Notes: generated by a model not told the origin, from the letters alone. A stretch of DNA of 64,000 nt from Calliphora vicina (GCF_958450345.1 NC_088782.1:3543501-3607500), one strand, 5' to 3'; shown: positions 37,932 through 50,482, numbered from the stretch's first letter. Made by a program: numbers and translations.

Positions 37932-38469
37932 TAAAGAGGAGTGGAGGAACAAGAGAAATTCCAAACGTCAGGTACAAAATTATATCATGTATGTTTTTTT
38001 ATATTAATTTTATTTTTAGTTTTTATTGTCTTATCCAATTACGTTTTACTGATCATTGACTATCGAGTGGTAGTCTAATAAAAAAACATTTTTTCAGAAT
38101 TAAAAATAAAAGTGATTATATAAAATAAGTAAATTGTATGGTTATTTTAAAATTATTTCAACAAATTAATTGTGGAAAACTATGTAAGTATTAAGTATTA
38201 CATTGAATATAATAAACAAATAAAAAATAGTATAGAACCTTTAGTTTTACATAAAAATTACTATTTGCGATTTTTGGATAAAAACAAATAAAACATTTCA
38301 TTTAATTTTTTTAAATAACTTTCAATGGAATATTTGACAATGGTAGGGCCATTTTGATAAGCATATCTTCGCTATTCATTTGGGATAAAAATGTTCATAA
38401 ACAAATCATTTTTTCTAACATTGTATTAAAAAAATTAAAACTGTTAGCTACTTTTGTGACATTTTAGAT
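37932..38469. other. ZC3H3 3' side
   Basis: AATAAA words near 38104 and 38210-38220 are plausible poly(A) signals for ZC3H3. Otherwise AT-rich, no gene. Confidence 0.4.
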
Positions 38470-38672
38470 ACAGCCATGCCCGTATACGGCTCAGTGTAGG
38501 GTATTATAGTTTTAGACCATCGGTCAAGCCCGACTTACATTCCTACTTGTTTCACTTATTTTTATTTTTTTTTTTAACATGTGCCAATTTTTTTTCACCA
38601 AAATTTCTTTTTCACTAAAACTATGAAGGGTACGCATATAAGATTCGGCACACCCGAATATAGCACTTACAT
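38470..38672 (+). repeat. Fragments of DINE-like ends
   Basis: 38632-38672 (ATATAAGATTCGGCACACCCGAATATAGCAC, then TTACATG) is the hairpin end of a DINE-like element. 38470-38551 ends CATTCCTACTTG and carries a CCGTATACGG palindrome, and looks like a second, related end. Bodies missing. Confidence 0.5.
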
Positions 38673-38824
38673 GTTTTTATCTTTATCTGTATTACTAAGT
38701 CATTAACATAGACAATATGTTACATTACATTTTGTAAGTCCAGATTTTCGTTTATTTCGATAAATGGTCCGAATATATATCATAATTAGCCAAAATAATC
38801 TCGACTTAAAAAAACACGAGTTAG

Positions 38825-39301
38825 GGCCTTTTTATACTAAGGCATCGATATATAAGTTTGTCATTCAGTTGTAATTTGCACAATATAATATTCTGACTCT
38901 ATAAAGTATATTCTGGATCCTTATAGATAGCGGAGTCGATTAAGCCATGTCCGTCTGTCTGACTGTTGAAATCAACTTTCCGTTGCTATTTATAATCGAG
39001 AAAATCGGTCCACAAATGGCTGAGATATAAGGAAAAAACCAGGACAAACTCGATTTTTGTAAGTTGGACCTACAATGGGTCAAAATTCACCAAAAGTTTT
39101 TTTTTTCGAAATATTAAAAAAAAAGTTGAAAAAAAATAAAAAAGAAAATTTTAAATTTAAAAAAACAATTCGAAATATTTTTTTTTTCAAAAAATTAAAA
39201 AACAACCTTGGAAAAAAAAATTGTTTACCTAAAAATATTTAAAATTTTTATTTTGAAGTATAATTTGGTGAAGGGTATATAAGATATAGCTCTCTTACTT
39301 G
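38825..39301 (+). mobile_element. DINE-1/Helentron-like element, copy 3
   Basis: Opposite orientation to copies 1 and 2. It has the conserved block TTCTGGATCCTTATAGATAG, CGGAGTCGATTAAGCCATGT and a short CCGTCTGTCTGACTG microsatellite, then the body shared with copy 1 (GAAAATCGGTCCACAAATGG), and the end GGTGAAGGGTATATAAG, ATAGCTCTCTTACTTG. The hairpin itself is missing at the end. The left end is eroded. Confidence 0.65.
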
Positions 39302-40390
39302 TTTTACATATTATTAATTACCATACCAAAATCGGGCGAAAATTGAAAATGGAATTCAAAAATATATATGTAGGTGCATACAATGATTTGAGCTGAAATT
39401 TACATAAACTATGACAAATTTTGATGGTTCGTGTCGTCGCAGCAACAACAACTTTTGAATTATTTTTTAATGTGACCCCAGGCCGGCTAAAATTCATACT
39501 CGAATCCAAATGGAGACATAAAAACTACAAATACCGAACGGTTTTTCATATATTTCTTACATATTTGTATTTATTTTAATTTATTTATATGTATGTATAT
39601 ATTGCAATATTCTTTACTTATTAAATTAAATAAACAGTGACAAATACATTTTATAAACAATAAGTACATTTGTGTTTTATAATTAATTTACTTTGTTGTT
39701 ATTGTTGTTTGATGAAGTGCTTTAAATTAATAATAAATATTATGTGGGTATGTATATGAAACCAATATATCTAACTATGTCAGTAGTATGTAGTATGGAT
39801 TTATTTAAATGTTCCTATTTTATTTAAACTTATATATGTAAATATATTGGTACTACTTAAACAAATTTGTGTAAAAAGCATATTGTTGTTATTAATTGGA
39901 TCCAAAACTGCTATGAATTAATTGTTTTCATTATTGTGTTGTTTAGATTTTTCTGTTGATGCATTAAACAGAAATTAAAAAGTCAAAGGTAGAACGAGAT
40001 CTTAGGAGCAATAATGTTATTCACAGAAATTGTAAGTCTTAAGGTAATATGTAATGGGGTTTATTTCTGTTTCGATTTGTTTAAATTTAGTTTTTAGGTG
40101 GTTCAGTGTTGCAAATGTTTACGTACATATGTAAAAATAAATATAGTATGTATGTGTATAAGGAATATTTAATACTTATGCATGTATGATTGGATTTGAT
40201 TATGTTTAATATTTATGTTGTAAATTAATGTTTGCTTGAGATATGATCAATCAATACACATAAAACATATATACCTATAATATCAAATGGTATATTTTTA
40301 TAATGATGCAGGATTATTATATAATAATTATAAATACATATGTAAGTAGGTATGGTAAATTAGTATGTATGTATGTAATTTGAAGATATA
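39302..40390. other. AT-rich intergenic, no gene seen
   Basis: TATGTATG-type simple sequence recurs (for example near 39590, 40140 and 40370). No coding frame or RNA recognised. Confidence 0.45.
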
Positions 40391-41033
40391 CGCCCATGTT
40401 CTGAAAAGCGCATATCGCTTAAAATTTGCGTTTTCGATTTTAAAACGCCGAACAGGTGTTCCGAGAAACGAAAACGCTAGAAATTTGGCGTTTTCGATTT
40501 GAAACCGCCAAACAGGTGTTCTGACAAACGAAAACGCTAGAAATTTGGCGATTTCAAACCGCTAGTGTATACTGAAACGATTTGGTATATTTTATTTAAA
40601 CTGCACTTTAAAGAGGGAATTAAATGATGCACAATTAAAATTTAATATGTTTTATTTTTATTTTAAGAATAACCCGTAACATTTTTTCTCGATTTTAATT
40701 AAAAATATGCAATTTAAAAATATGCCGTAAATTTGTCAATTGTCTGTCTCAATTGTTTACTTATGAACTGGCGATTTATGCAAACAGCCAATACAGAAAG
40801 CAAGAACGCTGTAGGTATTTTAATTTAAAATTTATTTGTTTGTGTTTTTTTTAAATTTATTTGTTTGTTTATGTTTTGTTATGATAAAACATATGATTTC
40901 ATTGTTCGAACACAACTTCGAAAAATAGCAAAACGAAAGCAAATCGCGTGGATTTCAGAACATGCTGAAATGCGTTTTGCGTTTTTCAAACCGTAAGCGA
41001 TTTGAAAACGCTGCGTTTTCCAGAACATGGGCG
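40391..41033. mobile_element. 643-bp TIR element with ATA duplication
   Basis: The left end CGCCCATGTTCTGAAAAGCG and the right end CGTTTTCCAGAACATGGGCG are inverted; similarity continues inward with GCGTTTTCGATTTTAAAACGC-like words. ATA sits outside both ends (40388-40390 and 41034-41036). Near the left end a block of about 65 bp (GCGTTTTCGATTT, AACAGGTGTTC, GAAACGAAAACGC; about 40430-40555) is directly duplicated. GC content of the ends is well above the surroundings. No transposase frame. Confidence 0.82.
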
Positions 41034-42635
41034 ATAGAAAAGGAATGTTTTTTTAAATATTAAAATAACTTAATTTTGAAACTTTTTAATAACAAGTAAA
41101 ATAAATATTTTTAACTCAAAATTAATATACATACATTTTCGATGTGTCCGTTTTCTCTCTTTTTGATTAACAAAAAATGCTACATTATTTAAAAAAAATA
41201 TTTATATGTAAGTATAATGCTGTGATGGAATTTTCACGATTTCTGGATATTTTTTGTCAGTATAACTTTAAGTTAAAAAATAACTAGACATTGTGAAATT
41301 GCGGGTTAAATAAAGGTAAAGTTGTTGACATTTTCATTGTTGTATAAGTATATTGTTTTCGATTTGGCAAGTGTTTTGCAGGAAATATGAGGAGCTTAAA
41401 ATATATTGTAGCTGAAAGTACTGCAGGTTTTAAGTCGATTAGAAAATAGTATTGTTTTAATACGTTTCAATAAGCTCAAATTTTCACCATACATGCTAAC
41501 AAAAAGCACTAAAACTTAATTCAGAATTTGAAAAAGTGTTAACAATTCATTCCATAAAACCGCTCACAAATAGTTTTGTTTAAATTTTTTTTATAGTAGT
41601 AATTCAATTCATTCTAACTTTGAATGTTCAAAACTTTTGTTAATTCAAATCTAATACATATTGAATTCTTATATTCGGCTGTGCAGAATCTTATATAATC
41701 TTCACCAAAGTATACTTTAAGATAAACATTAAAAAAAAAATTTTAAACTTTTGTTAAAATGGAATCATTTGTATTTCTTGAAAAGCGAAATAGTTTTTAA
41801 ATAATAAGGATATTCATTTCAAAAAAAAGGGAAAATTACACTGTTTTTTTTACACTTTTACACAACAAGAACAAAAATTACACAAAAAGTTGTTTTTTTT
41901 TAACAGAGTGAAATTTTCCATTTTTTTTTTGGAAAAGAATACCCTTAATATATTTTAGTAAAATAGCTTTTGTATGAAATAGTGTTTTGTGAAAATCCTA
42001 AAAAATTACTTTATTTTACTGCCATAAATCTACCCATGACATAGAGACGAGACGCAACCTCTCAAAAACCTAAGTTGCTCTCAAAAATCTAACTATTCCA
42101 ACAACAAAATACATGTTATTTAATGTATTTCATTATTGTAACATATGATTTGTTGTATTTTTGTTTGACAAAACGGAGTGTCTCGTCTCTTGTGTAGTTC
42201 TCTATGGGATAAATATTGAAAAACTTGCTTAGTGTTGACCAGGGAAACCGGAATCATGAAAATGCATTTTTTTTTTATTAGTTCAATGGAGCCGTAAGTA
42301 AGGTATCCGTTTCAGAATATTTCAAGGATTTTGCCATCGGTTTGCTAATACATATTTTTGCCTTTAAGAGCATATTTTTGCATTTCTTTGTTTTCACAGT
42401 AATTTATTACATATTTTGACTTTTTAGAGAATATTTTGCATTTTTAGGGATTATATTGCATTTTTGTATATTTGTTTAACATTTTTCTAATTTTATATTT
42501 CTATTTAAAATTTGTTTCACCAAACATTTTTTATCATCAAAATTCTGTTCAGCAGAAATTTGTTTTTAATCTTTATCTTAAAATATTATGATGATGATGG
42601 GGGCTTGGTAATAAGTTTCGATAAAGCCGAATATA
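41034..42635. other. Intergenic with repeat remnants
   Basis: 41583-41662 is a short copy of the AATTC-rich repeat. Directly after it 41668-41760 is a DINE-like hairpin end (TTATATTCGGCTGTGCAGAAT). 42595-42635 (GATGGGGGCTTGG, TTCGATAAAGCCGAATATA) is another DINE-like end that has been interrupted by the next MITE. No gene. Confidence 0.5.
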
Positions 42636-42762
42636 CAGCCCAATTATGAATAAAAATTCCACGGAAGTTTTTCACCTTTTCTCATTTTTCCTATTCAAAT
42701 TCAATGGGAAAAAACTCCCGGGGAACAAACTCCCGCGGAATTTTTTATTCATAATTGGGCTG
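42636..42762. mobile_element. 127-bp palindromic MITE, copy 1
   Basis: CAGCCCAATTATGAATAAAA at the left pairs with TTTTATTCATAATTGGGCTG at the right. ATA is present just outside both ends (42633-42635 and 42763-42765). It is the same length as, and about 90% identical to, the copy at 43956-44082. Confidence 0.9.
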
Positions 42763-42804
42763 ATAATTTTTATTTTTTTTCTTACCTTTTTTTGCATTGT
42801 TTTT

Positions 42805-43425
42805 TACAGTGTCCTAATTTCGACGAAGCTATTTTATCTGCAAATGCTGATATAGGAGAGGCATCGATGATTTCTGAAACGGCAAATAATCCACTGATTT
42901 GTCCCAAGGCAAAAAGCCCATTAAGTGGGTATTTAAAACAAAATTCAACGCAAATGGTGAAGAAATATGTCATAAAGCAAGACTAGTTGAAAAAGGCATA
43001 GACTACGAAAAGACGTGTGCACCTGTAGTGCGATACACATCGTTACGACTTTTACTTGCCTTGGTAGCGAAACATAAGCTAATAATTCATCAGCTAGATG
43101 AAGCCGAAAGGTTTTAATGGCGGCAGCAGTCGTGTTTCTTTTTAAAGAAATCGCTCTTTGGCTTGAAGCGGCTAGAATGCTTTTGGAAGAAGAAACTTAA
43201 TGATGTGTTACTGAAATATGTGGACACTAGTAATATGGTTGCAGATTTTCTCACTAAGTTAGTTAGTGCTGACAAGCTTAAATTAATATTTATATAATAA
43301 ATTGTATAAATAATTTATTCAGGCGGAATGTTGTAAATGTTTTAATAACATATGTATTTATACATAGTAGTTACTAAGTTTACATGTAATGAAATATTTA
43401 AAGTTTTAATAAAAATTTAAAAATT
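42805..43425 (+). pseudogene. Ty1/copia pol fragment with LTR stub
   Basis: Recognisable pieces of a copia-type reverse transcriptase and its C-terminal region lie in shifting frames: WVFKTKFNANGEE and HKARLVEKGIDYEKTCAPVV (about 42926-43040), SLRLLLALVAKHKLIIHQLD, then KSLFGLKRLECFWKKKLNDV (about 43152-43212) and the RNase H-side tail KYVDTSNMVADFLTKLVSAD. Segments between these are deleted, so it is a dead, internally deleted copy. A purine-rich AGGCGGAA precedes TGTTGTAAATG at about 43329, where the 3' LTR would begin. The LTR is cut short within about 100 bp. Confidence 0.8.
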
Positions 43426-43429
43426 TTTT

Positions 43430-43532
43430 CGGAATGAAATTGATATTTGTACGGAATCTGAAGAAGCTAAACCAAACTTGATCGAATAGCTGCGGAATTG
43501 AACCATTCCGTATAAAATGTGTGACAGGCCTG
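43430..43532. mobile_element. Truncated relative of the 8805 TIR element
   Basis: GGAATCTGAAGAAGCTAAAC, a GATCGAAT-like word, CATTCCG and the terminus ATGTGTGACAGGCCTG match the right half of 8805-9117. The left half is missing. Confidence 0.7.
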
Positions 43533-43955
43533 ATTGTATTTCCGTTGATTGCATTTTTTTTTACAAATACATACATTCTCCAATAAGGTTTTTTAACAAC
43601 ATGCTTAGGTTTTTAGCAGGAGAGTTTCTTCGCTATTTCTTCCTCTATGTATACCACTTTCCATAGGGTAGACTTAGCGTCGCAAGCGTTTATGTATATT
43701 TTATTTTATGCAACTTACATTCTTGAGTTTGATTGACCAAAATAATGATAAAAAGTCCCATTTTAGAGGAAAAATCTATAATTCATGCTTCAACCTTCAA
43801 AACCACAATCATAATCTCAGTCACATATTGAGATATATCCTGCACTAAAATGCAAAAATAAATAGTATTTCCTATATATACTTAATTTTCGTTAACATAA
43901 TGGAATTTTATGTGATTTTGTATTTTAGGTGACGATGTGGAAGAATGAAGACTAT
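43533..43955. other. Intergenic, no gene seen
   Basis: No repeat ends or coding frame recognised. Confidence 0.4.
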
Positions 43956-44082
43956 CAGCCCAGTTATGAATAAAAATTCTGCTGGAGTTTTTTCCCTTTT
44001 CTCATTTTTCCTATTCAATTTCAATGAGAAAAAACTCCCGGAGAACAAACTCCCGCGGAATTTTTTATTCATAATTGGGCTG
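43956..44082. mobile_element. 127-bp palindromic MITE, copy 2
   Basis: CAGCCCAGTTATGAATAAAA to TTATTCATAATTGGGCTG, the same length and layout as 42636-42762, flanked by TAT on both sides (43953-43955 and 44083-44085). The two copies bracket the copia fragment but have different flanking triplets, so they are independent insertions. Confidence 0.9.
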
Positions 44083-44411
44083 TATATTTTCTAATAGATA
44101 TACATAAATCATTATATACCATATTTATTTATTTGCGCTGTAATGGGAAAATGTACGATTATGTAAATATTATTGTGAAAATTAAACTTAAATATATAAT
44201 AATTTCTTTATGCAAGTATGTATGTATGTATATGACGGCATGTTTTAGAAAAATATTTGTATGTAAATGAAAAAAATAATCAAACTTAAATATGTATCAC
44301 AAAAATAGAGATAAATTAAATTATAGAAAGTTATAAATAAGTAGTAAACTGAGTAATTGAGTATTCTAGAGAAAAAGAATATACAAACATATATATACAT
44401 ATGTAGATCAT

Positions 44412-46253
44412 TTAATGTTTTTTAGAATCATATTGCTTAACTTTTTCGGGTATGGCAGCCTTTTCTAAAGCTGTTACATACTTTGAAAGTTCATCCAAGG
44501 ATTTTACATAAACTAATTTGCGCCAAAATTTAGTGCTGTAAATATAAAATGTACAATGTACACACATTTTATTAAAATTAATAGAAAGAAAATCAATTAC
44601 TCACCTAACAAAAGGTCTTGTCATCCAAATTATAGATTTTATCCAAAATGTTGGATGTACAAGATACATATTTTTTAAGCTTTTTCTTAAACGACGATCC
44701 AATAGCTGGTAACATCTGAGAGTAGAATTAATTTGTTTGGTATATATTTTCAATTGTATTATTTCTAGTAATAATTATACTTACTTTTTAAGCCATGGAA
44801 AAGGTGGCATATTACGACGGCTCGATCCGCCATGCAAGTATATCAAAACATAATCATCTGTAACCAACTGTTCCAACGTTTTGACAACATACAGGAAGAG
44901 ATTATCCATAACGTAGCTGTAATCGGTACGAGAACGGTCGGGTAAATGGCAGGCACAAAAGATGACAATAGCATTATGACCACCGGCCTTAAGATAGCCA
45001 CCATGTGATAAGACACGTTTATATGGCTCAATAACTCGCATATCGATATCACGAGTTCGACCATCCGGCAATGTGATCTTTTGCCAGTTGCGTGAATCAC
45101 GTCTTTCTTCGGCGGCCGAATATTGAGGGAGTTGTTGATTATCTGAAGAATCCCTACAGGGACTATTCAACAATCTACCCGGAGTAGGTGTTGTATGACC
45201 AGCAATATGACAGAACTGTTGCTCATCATCAACATCATCGTCTTGTAGCAACTCGGGGCCTTCGCAATCGTCATCATCATCGACGTCGTTGTCGTCGTCA
45301 TCGTCGTCAAGACCATCTATTAGAGAGCTCGACGGACTTAAAGAGGCCAAATTATGTTCTTCATCACCGTCAAAACTATGATTGGAAATAGAGTCTAGAG
45401 AGGAAATGTCTTCGGCTTTTTTGGCATTTTTTAAATGTTTGTTTTGTGCACCTTCATTTACATCTTTCTTTGGCATCAACGCTACCGTTTGATAGTTGGT
45501 ATCTACTGTAGCCTGATATTGGGAGACATTTATCTCTGATCCACTACTTAATAGATCCGGACTACTAGTTCTAAAGTTAGTAGTGGCACCCTTTAAAGCG
45601 CTAGGCTTTAAACTGTACGTTATTTGCTGTTTGTTGTTTTTCGCTAATTCAGAGATTGTTTTTCTATCACAGTTGATATTTTTCGAATTCAATATAGAGA
45701 CTTCTTGTTCCCCTTGTTCTAAAGGTTGAGGTATTTGAATATGTAAGCGTTCGCGGGTTGGTACAACATCCGGATAGTTTTTTTGATTTTCATTAATTTT
45801 CTCATCGTCAATGAAATCATCCATGGCTACAGGCTTACCACATTGAAGATGATTATGCAGCTGATTATCGTATTCTGAATCCGAATCAGAGCAAGTAGGC
45901 GATAGCATTAACGGGTGATTATCGGCTAATGTGCGAGATATGTTACTGCGTCTTTGCTGCTGTTGTGTTTGTGTGTCCTCTGGCGATTCAATAGTGAGAT
46001 TTTGTAAAGGCTTTAAGATGCGGTTGTCTAAGGTGGTCGTCTTAATATTCATAACTTCGTTGTCATTATACATTTCAAGAGCACTCGAATTGGTGTTGGT
46101 ATTTTCCTCCACCAGTGATTCATGATTGTTATAGTTTGTTGTATTCTTCGCTATTAAAGATGTGGTGTCGAGGTTTTCTCTCACCATTCGATCAGTGTTG
46201 TCATTTAAGGAGGTTCCCCCCGAATCTAAGGATGTCGTTTCGGAAATATCCAT
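44412..46253 (-). CDS. BNIP2: BNIP2/caytaxin-family BCH-domain protein
   Basis: Three exons on the minus strand (46253-44785, 44715-44605 and 44535-44412, TAA) give about 567 residues. The C-terminal about 170 residues form a BCH (CRAL-TRIO-like) domain: PYKRVLSHGGYLKAGGHNAI, DYSYVMDNLFLYVVKTLEQL, YVLIYLHGG, FPWLKKCYQLLDRRLRKSLK, VHPTFWIKSIIWMTRPFVS and WRKLVYVKSLDELSKYV. In BNIP2, caytaxin and PRUNE2 this domain mediates protein and Rho-GTPase-regulator binding. The N-terminal two thirds is acidic and S/T/N-rich, with a run of aspartates near 45240-45312. The start at 46253 (MDISETTS) is a choice: the frame stays open upstream, an acceptor-like CTTTCAG ends at 46294, and an extra upstream coding exon is possible. 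Which of the three vertebrate paralogues is closest cannot be told here. Confidence 0.9.
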
Positions 46254-48643
46254 TTTACCATCAGACAATGGGCTATCCTCTGAATGAATCAAACTGAAAG
46301 TGGTTAAATTTGTCCCTATGGGATGTTTATAACAAATAGCAAAAATAATAGTCAAAGACTTGGCATTTCCATTAACTGGGTCCACCGTCAAATTGTGTTT
46401 ATAAAATAAATGATATTAACGTCATTATAATCTCATGAAAAAAATTCTTTGAAATTTTAGAAATTAAAAACAAAGTATGTAAAGTAAAAAAATATTTAAA
46501 TATTTTTTAACCCGAATTTTTTTTTTCAACAAAATTTTTTTGCTATAAAACTTTTTTCAATAATAAATTAAGCGATTTGTTGTACTTGATTAAAACATAT
46601 AACTTATTTGTATTGAATTTTATTGGAATAGCAACATTTTTAAAAGAATTATGCTTGTTAAAGTGATTTTCGGAAGTGGTCCTTATATGGGACCTATGAC
46701 TAATTATGAACCGATCGTTTTTTAAATCGGGTTCGGCTTATATAATACTTATTTGTGCTGAATTTGGTTTAGATATCTATATAATTAAGGTATTTATGAT
46801 AAATTAACTGTTTTCGGATAGTGCAATTGTATGGATTCTATGAGAAATAATGAACCAATTGTAACCAAATTCCTGTATTTTGTCGAATTATCTTTGAAAT
46901 TGCGTACTGTAGTTTGATTACAAGGTTTACGTGGACTAACGGACATTGCTTAATCGACTCACAAAGTGATCCTGAGCACTAACCCAATTTACCCTCCCTA
47001 CTACGGTGGTGTAGGGTAAACAAATTACCAACTAATAAATAAATATAAAAACATTAATTTTAATTCTAACGTTCCTGAAGAAATATCATTCTCAAGTTGA
47101 AAATATGATGGGAATTGTACACCTTTCAAAAATAGAAAAATTTGAGTTATGATGTTATCTAGTAAATGAGCGATTTCATTAGTCAAACCAATTATTTATT
47201 ACAAATTAGATTGAGTCCAATCACCAAACTTCGCAGGATACGAATATAATGACGGTAATTTAGCTATTTATGTATTTCCGTATATTTATCAGTTTTTTAA
47301 AGACAGTGTAGCGGCGACTGTGTGTATATCGATTTGTCATCATCTTTAACAATTATAACAAAAAAAGAACTGTGTTTTATTTACCTCATTGTATTGGATA
47401 TATTAAATAAATGTCTTAATTATAATGTATGTAGAAATATTTATTCGTTGTACTTTATTTTAGTAATTCCGTGACATTTTAGCAGCAATTGTTGAAGATT
47501 TTGTTGGTTTTTCTTTATTTCAAAATTTATTCACACCAATGAGAACAGTGAAAATTTTATTAGATACTTATTTATGTCCGAACGATAATTAGTTATTATA
47601 AGCTGGTGCGAAAATATGATGACACCCGTAGAAATATAACTTATTTTAAAAAGTTATTTATATATTTAATTTAAATATTTATTATCTTACTTTAAATTCT
47701 TTTATTTGTTGTTCGTCGTTTTCTTTACGACACAAAATGTATTTTTTATTCACTTGTCAAAACAAAAAAAACAAATGTAATTCTGCTGGCAAAAAACAAC
47801 TCTGCAGCAGAAAGCAACTTCAAGCAGTTACTTCACACGAACACATGTAATTCTTACCTGCATGATAAAATGACTTTTCCTAGGTCATCAAACAACTTCA
47901 AGCGCTTATGGGATTTTAAATTGGCTGCTTGAAAGGCTTGCTTGACAAACGATATTTTTTGCTCTGCCGTTCCAATAGTGGAAAATTGCCAAACAAATTC
48001 AAAATACGACTCTGTTTTTAGTTACGACACTGTTGCCATTTTGGCGATTTTTGATTATAAAAATGGCAAAGTACGATTTACCGATTTTAGTTTTCAAAAT
48101 GACGATTTTTTGAAAAGTCTATATTATTAACAAATATAATGAATACAAACTGAACCTTAATTGTTTTTGTAAGATAGAAGATGATATATGTATAAATATT
48201 ATCCGAATTTAAAGAGCTTAAATTACTTGATTTTAATATTTCAATGAATCAAAATGAAAAATGTTTCTTAAGTTTATGGAAAAAAGTGTGAAATTTTAAA
48301 CAGTTTAATGTTAATGATTACACGTTTGAACTGTTTCTAGTTTAATCCGAATGTGTAAATCATGTTTTATGTGCAAAATTATTATGCATATGTAAATTCA
48401 AAGGAAATGTCAAATTTGTTACAAAAGATCAGAAAAGGTACAATTTGTAATGAAACTTGATACAAATTGTTAATTTAATTTGCCATCACTGATGAGAACT
48501 GTCAAAATACTGACAACGCTGAATGCAACTCTGTTATGCTTTAATAATTTTTTCTGATTGTTTTGTTTTGGTCGACCGAGTATAAATAAATTACAAAAAA
48601 TTAACCAAATAGGCTGGAAAATTTAAAAAAAAACAGCAAATAA
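46254..48643. other. Divergent region BNIP2/MCRS1
   Basis: Should hold the promoters of both genes. 46690-47020 is a diverged repeat of the DINE-like type (AACGGACATTGCTTAATCGACTC, end TACGGTGGTGTAGGGTAAACAA) without a hairpin. On the minus strand ATGCAG followed by GTAAGAAT (47863-47851) is a possible donor of a short 5' exon, but its phase does not match the 46293 acceptor. Confidence 0.4.
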
Positions 48644-50428
48644 ATGGCTACTACGACGTCTGGTACAGACACTGTAAACGAAATACCACCAGGCTCAAAT
48701 CCCATTCAAAATCTTCCCATTGAATTGCAAAACGACCAAAAACGTAGAAGGTAAGTAGACATGATGCCTGCTTTTTTTGTTTGTTTATATCCAAATGAGA
48801 CTGCTGGAAATTTTTTGCTGTGTTCCTAATTTTTTTTATTTTTATTAACCATTTAGTTCTTCACGTTCCATAAAACGTAAACGTTTTGATGACGAAATTG
48901 TGGAATATAGTATAAATTTACAATCGCGCAGTGATCAATCTAGAGGTGGACGACTACGTACCACTTCCCAGACATATTTACCGTCTGTGCAACCGCCGCC
49001 TCCTCCTCCTCCAGTACCAATATTACAGCCAATTGCGGTTACATCAGTTTCAACATTGACAACAACGGCACCGGATTTGATAAAAAATAGTGAGAAACCA
49101 GTTGCAGCTGTACCAACTGTAGTAAGTGTGCCGCCGCCACCTGCTGCTGCTCAAATTGTTACGGGTTCGATTACACCACATAATGTAATGAGCATGGATA
49201 GACCATCGAGTTTTATGACAACTGAGAGAAAACGACCAGCACGTTCTCAACAAAAGAGGACTCGTAAATCCGGTCGTCCCCCTAGTCAGGTGACGACAAA
49301 AGATTTGGGCCGTTGGAAACCTATAGATGACCTGGCTTTAATAATAGGTATATTGCAAACGAACGACTTGCGTATGGTCCATAGAGGAACAAAATTTTCG
49401 TGTAAATTCACTTTATCGGAGTTACAAGCACGTTGGTTTTCTTTGCTCTATGAACCTGCGATTTCGCGGATAGCTGTTGCTGCTATGCGTAATCTTCATC
49501 CAGAATTAGTGGAATCGGTTCAAAGAAAAGCTCTATTTAGCACACAAGAAGAAGAATTGTTAAGCAATATAAAATCGGTAAGTATAGCGAAATATTTGAT
49601 TTAATCCTATTCACTGTATTGTATGCTCATTTATTTAGACCGATAATCCAAAACTGGAACAATTTCAAGAATTACTGGACAAAAATGCTTCAATATTTTA
49701 TAGTGCTCGGACAGCCAAATCATTACAAAATCATTGGCAAATGATGAAACAATATCAATTATTGACCGATCAGGTAGTTAAACCCCTTCATATTAGTGAT
49801 CAACCACTAAGTTTCTCAGATGCCGAAGATTTAATATTGGATGCTGAGTTAAATGAACAAAGAGATGAAGCATTGGAAATAGAATTGTCATTGACAGATC
49901 GGCAAAATAAAAGAGAGATACGATTGTTAGAGAACGAACTCGGCCGTTGGAATGTTTTAGTCGATTCGATGACCGGTGTTGGTATAGCACCAGAATTTGA
50001 TGGTCAAACATTGGCCGTTTTAAGAGGACGTTTAGTAAGATATCTTATGCGTTCTAAGGAAATATCATTTGGTCGCGATGCTAAAGATTGTATTGTTGAT
50101 GTTGACCTGTCTCTGGAAGGACCAGCCACAAAGATTTCACGAAGACAGGGTACCATTAAATTGCGCAGTAATGGCGATTTCTTTATAGCCAACGAAGGTA
50201 AGCGACCCATATTTATCGATGGAGTTCCTTTATTGGCTGGCAACAAAACCAGATTGGCTAACAACTGCGTCGTAGAGGTGAGTTAATGATTTTTTTTTTA
50301 AAAAAATAAGTCGTAATCTTTATGTATTTTTTTAGATTTCTGGTCTGAGGTTTGTGTTCTTGGTTAACTATGAACTAATTAATGCTATACGACATGAAAG
50401 TGCTAAAACCACGTCGCCACTTAATTAA
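48644..50428 (+). CDS. Rcd5: Microspherule protein 1 (MCRS1/Rcd5)
   Basis: Four exons, 48644-48750, 48857-49577, 49639-50277 and 50336-50428, join in phase to about 519 residues; the ATG follows an A-rich leader (AAATAAATGG). MCRS1 is a subunit of the NSL histone acetyltransferase and INO80 complexes; Drosophila Rcd5 is also needed for centrosome behaviour. Exon 1/2 encodes a basic KRKRF nuclear-localisation-like stretch; exon 2 has a polyproline run, the basic AT-hook-like KRTRKSGRPP, and the start of the N-terminal MCRS domain (KDLGRWKPIDDLALIIGILQ, then FTLSELQARWFSLLYEP). Exon 3 has the helical linker and a C-terminal FHA domain (RYLMRSKEISFGRDAKD, then KISRRQGTIKLRSNGDFFIA and GKRPIFIDGVPL). 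The FHA phosphopeptide residues (GR, SR, N) are in place. Confidence 0.96.
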
Positions 50429-50476
50429 ATTAAAGGATTTATCTCTTCATTACATATACAATATGTTACATTTTTA

Positions 50477-50482
50477 ATAAAA
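50477..50482 (+). terminator. Likely poly(A) signal of MCRS1
   Basis: AATAAA 49 bases after the MCRS1 stop, the first such hexamer downstream. A very short 3' UTR would follow. Confidence 0.55.

Noticed and set aside
47851..47863. Minus-strand ATGCAG plus donor as first BNIP2 exon
   Set aside because: Its phase 0 does not fit the acceptor at 46294, so it cannot be joined as coding without another exon.
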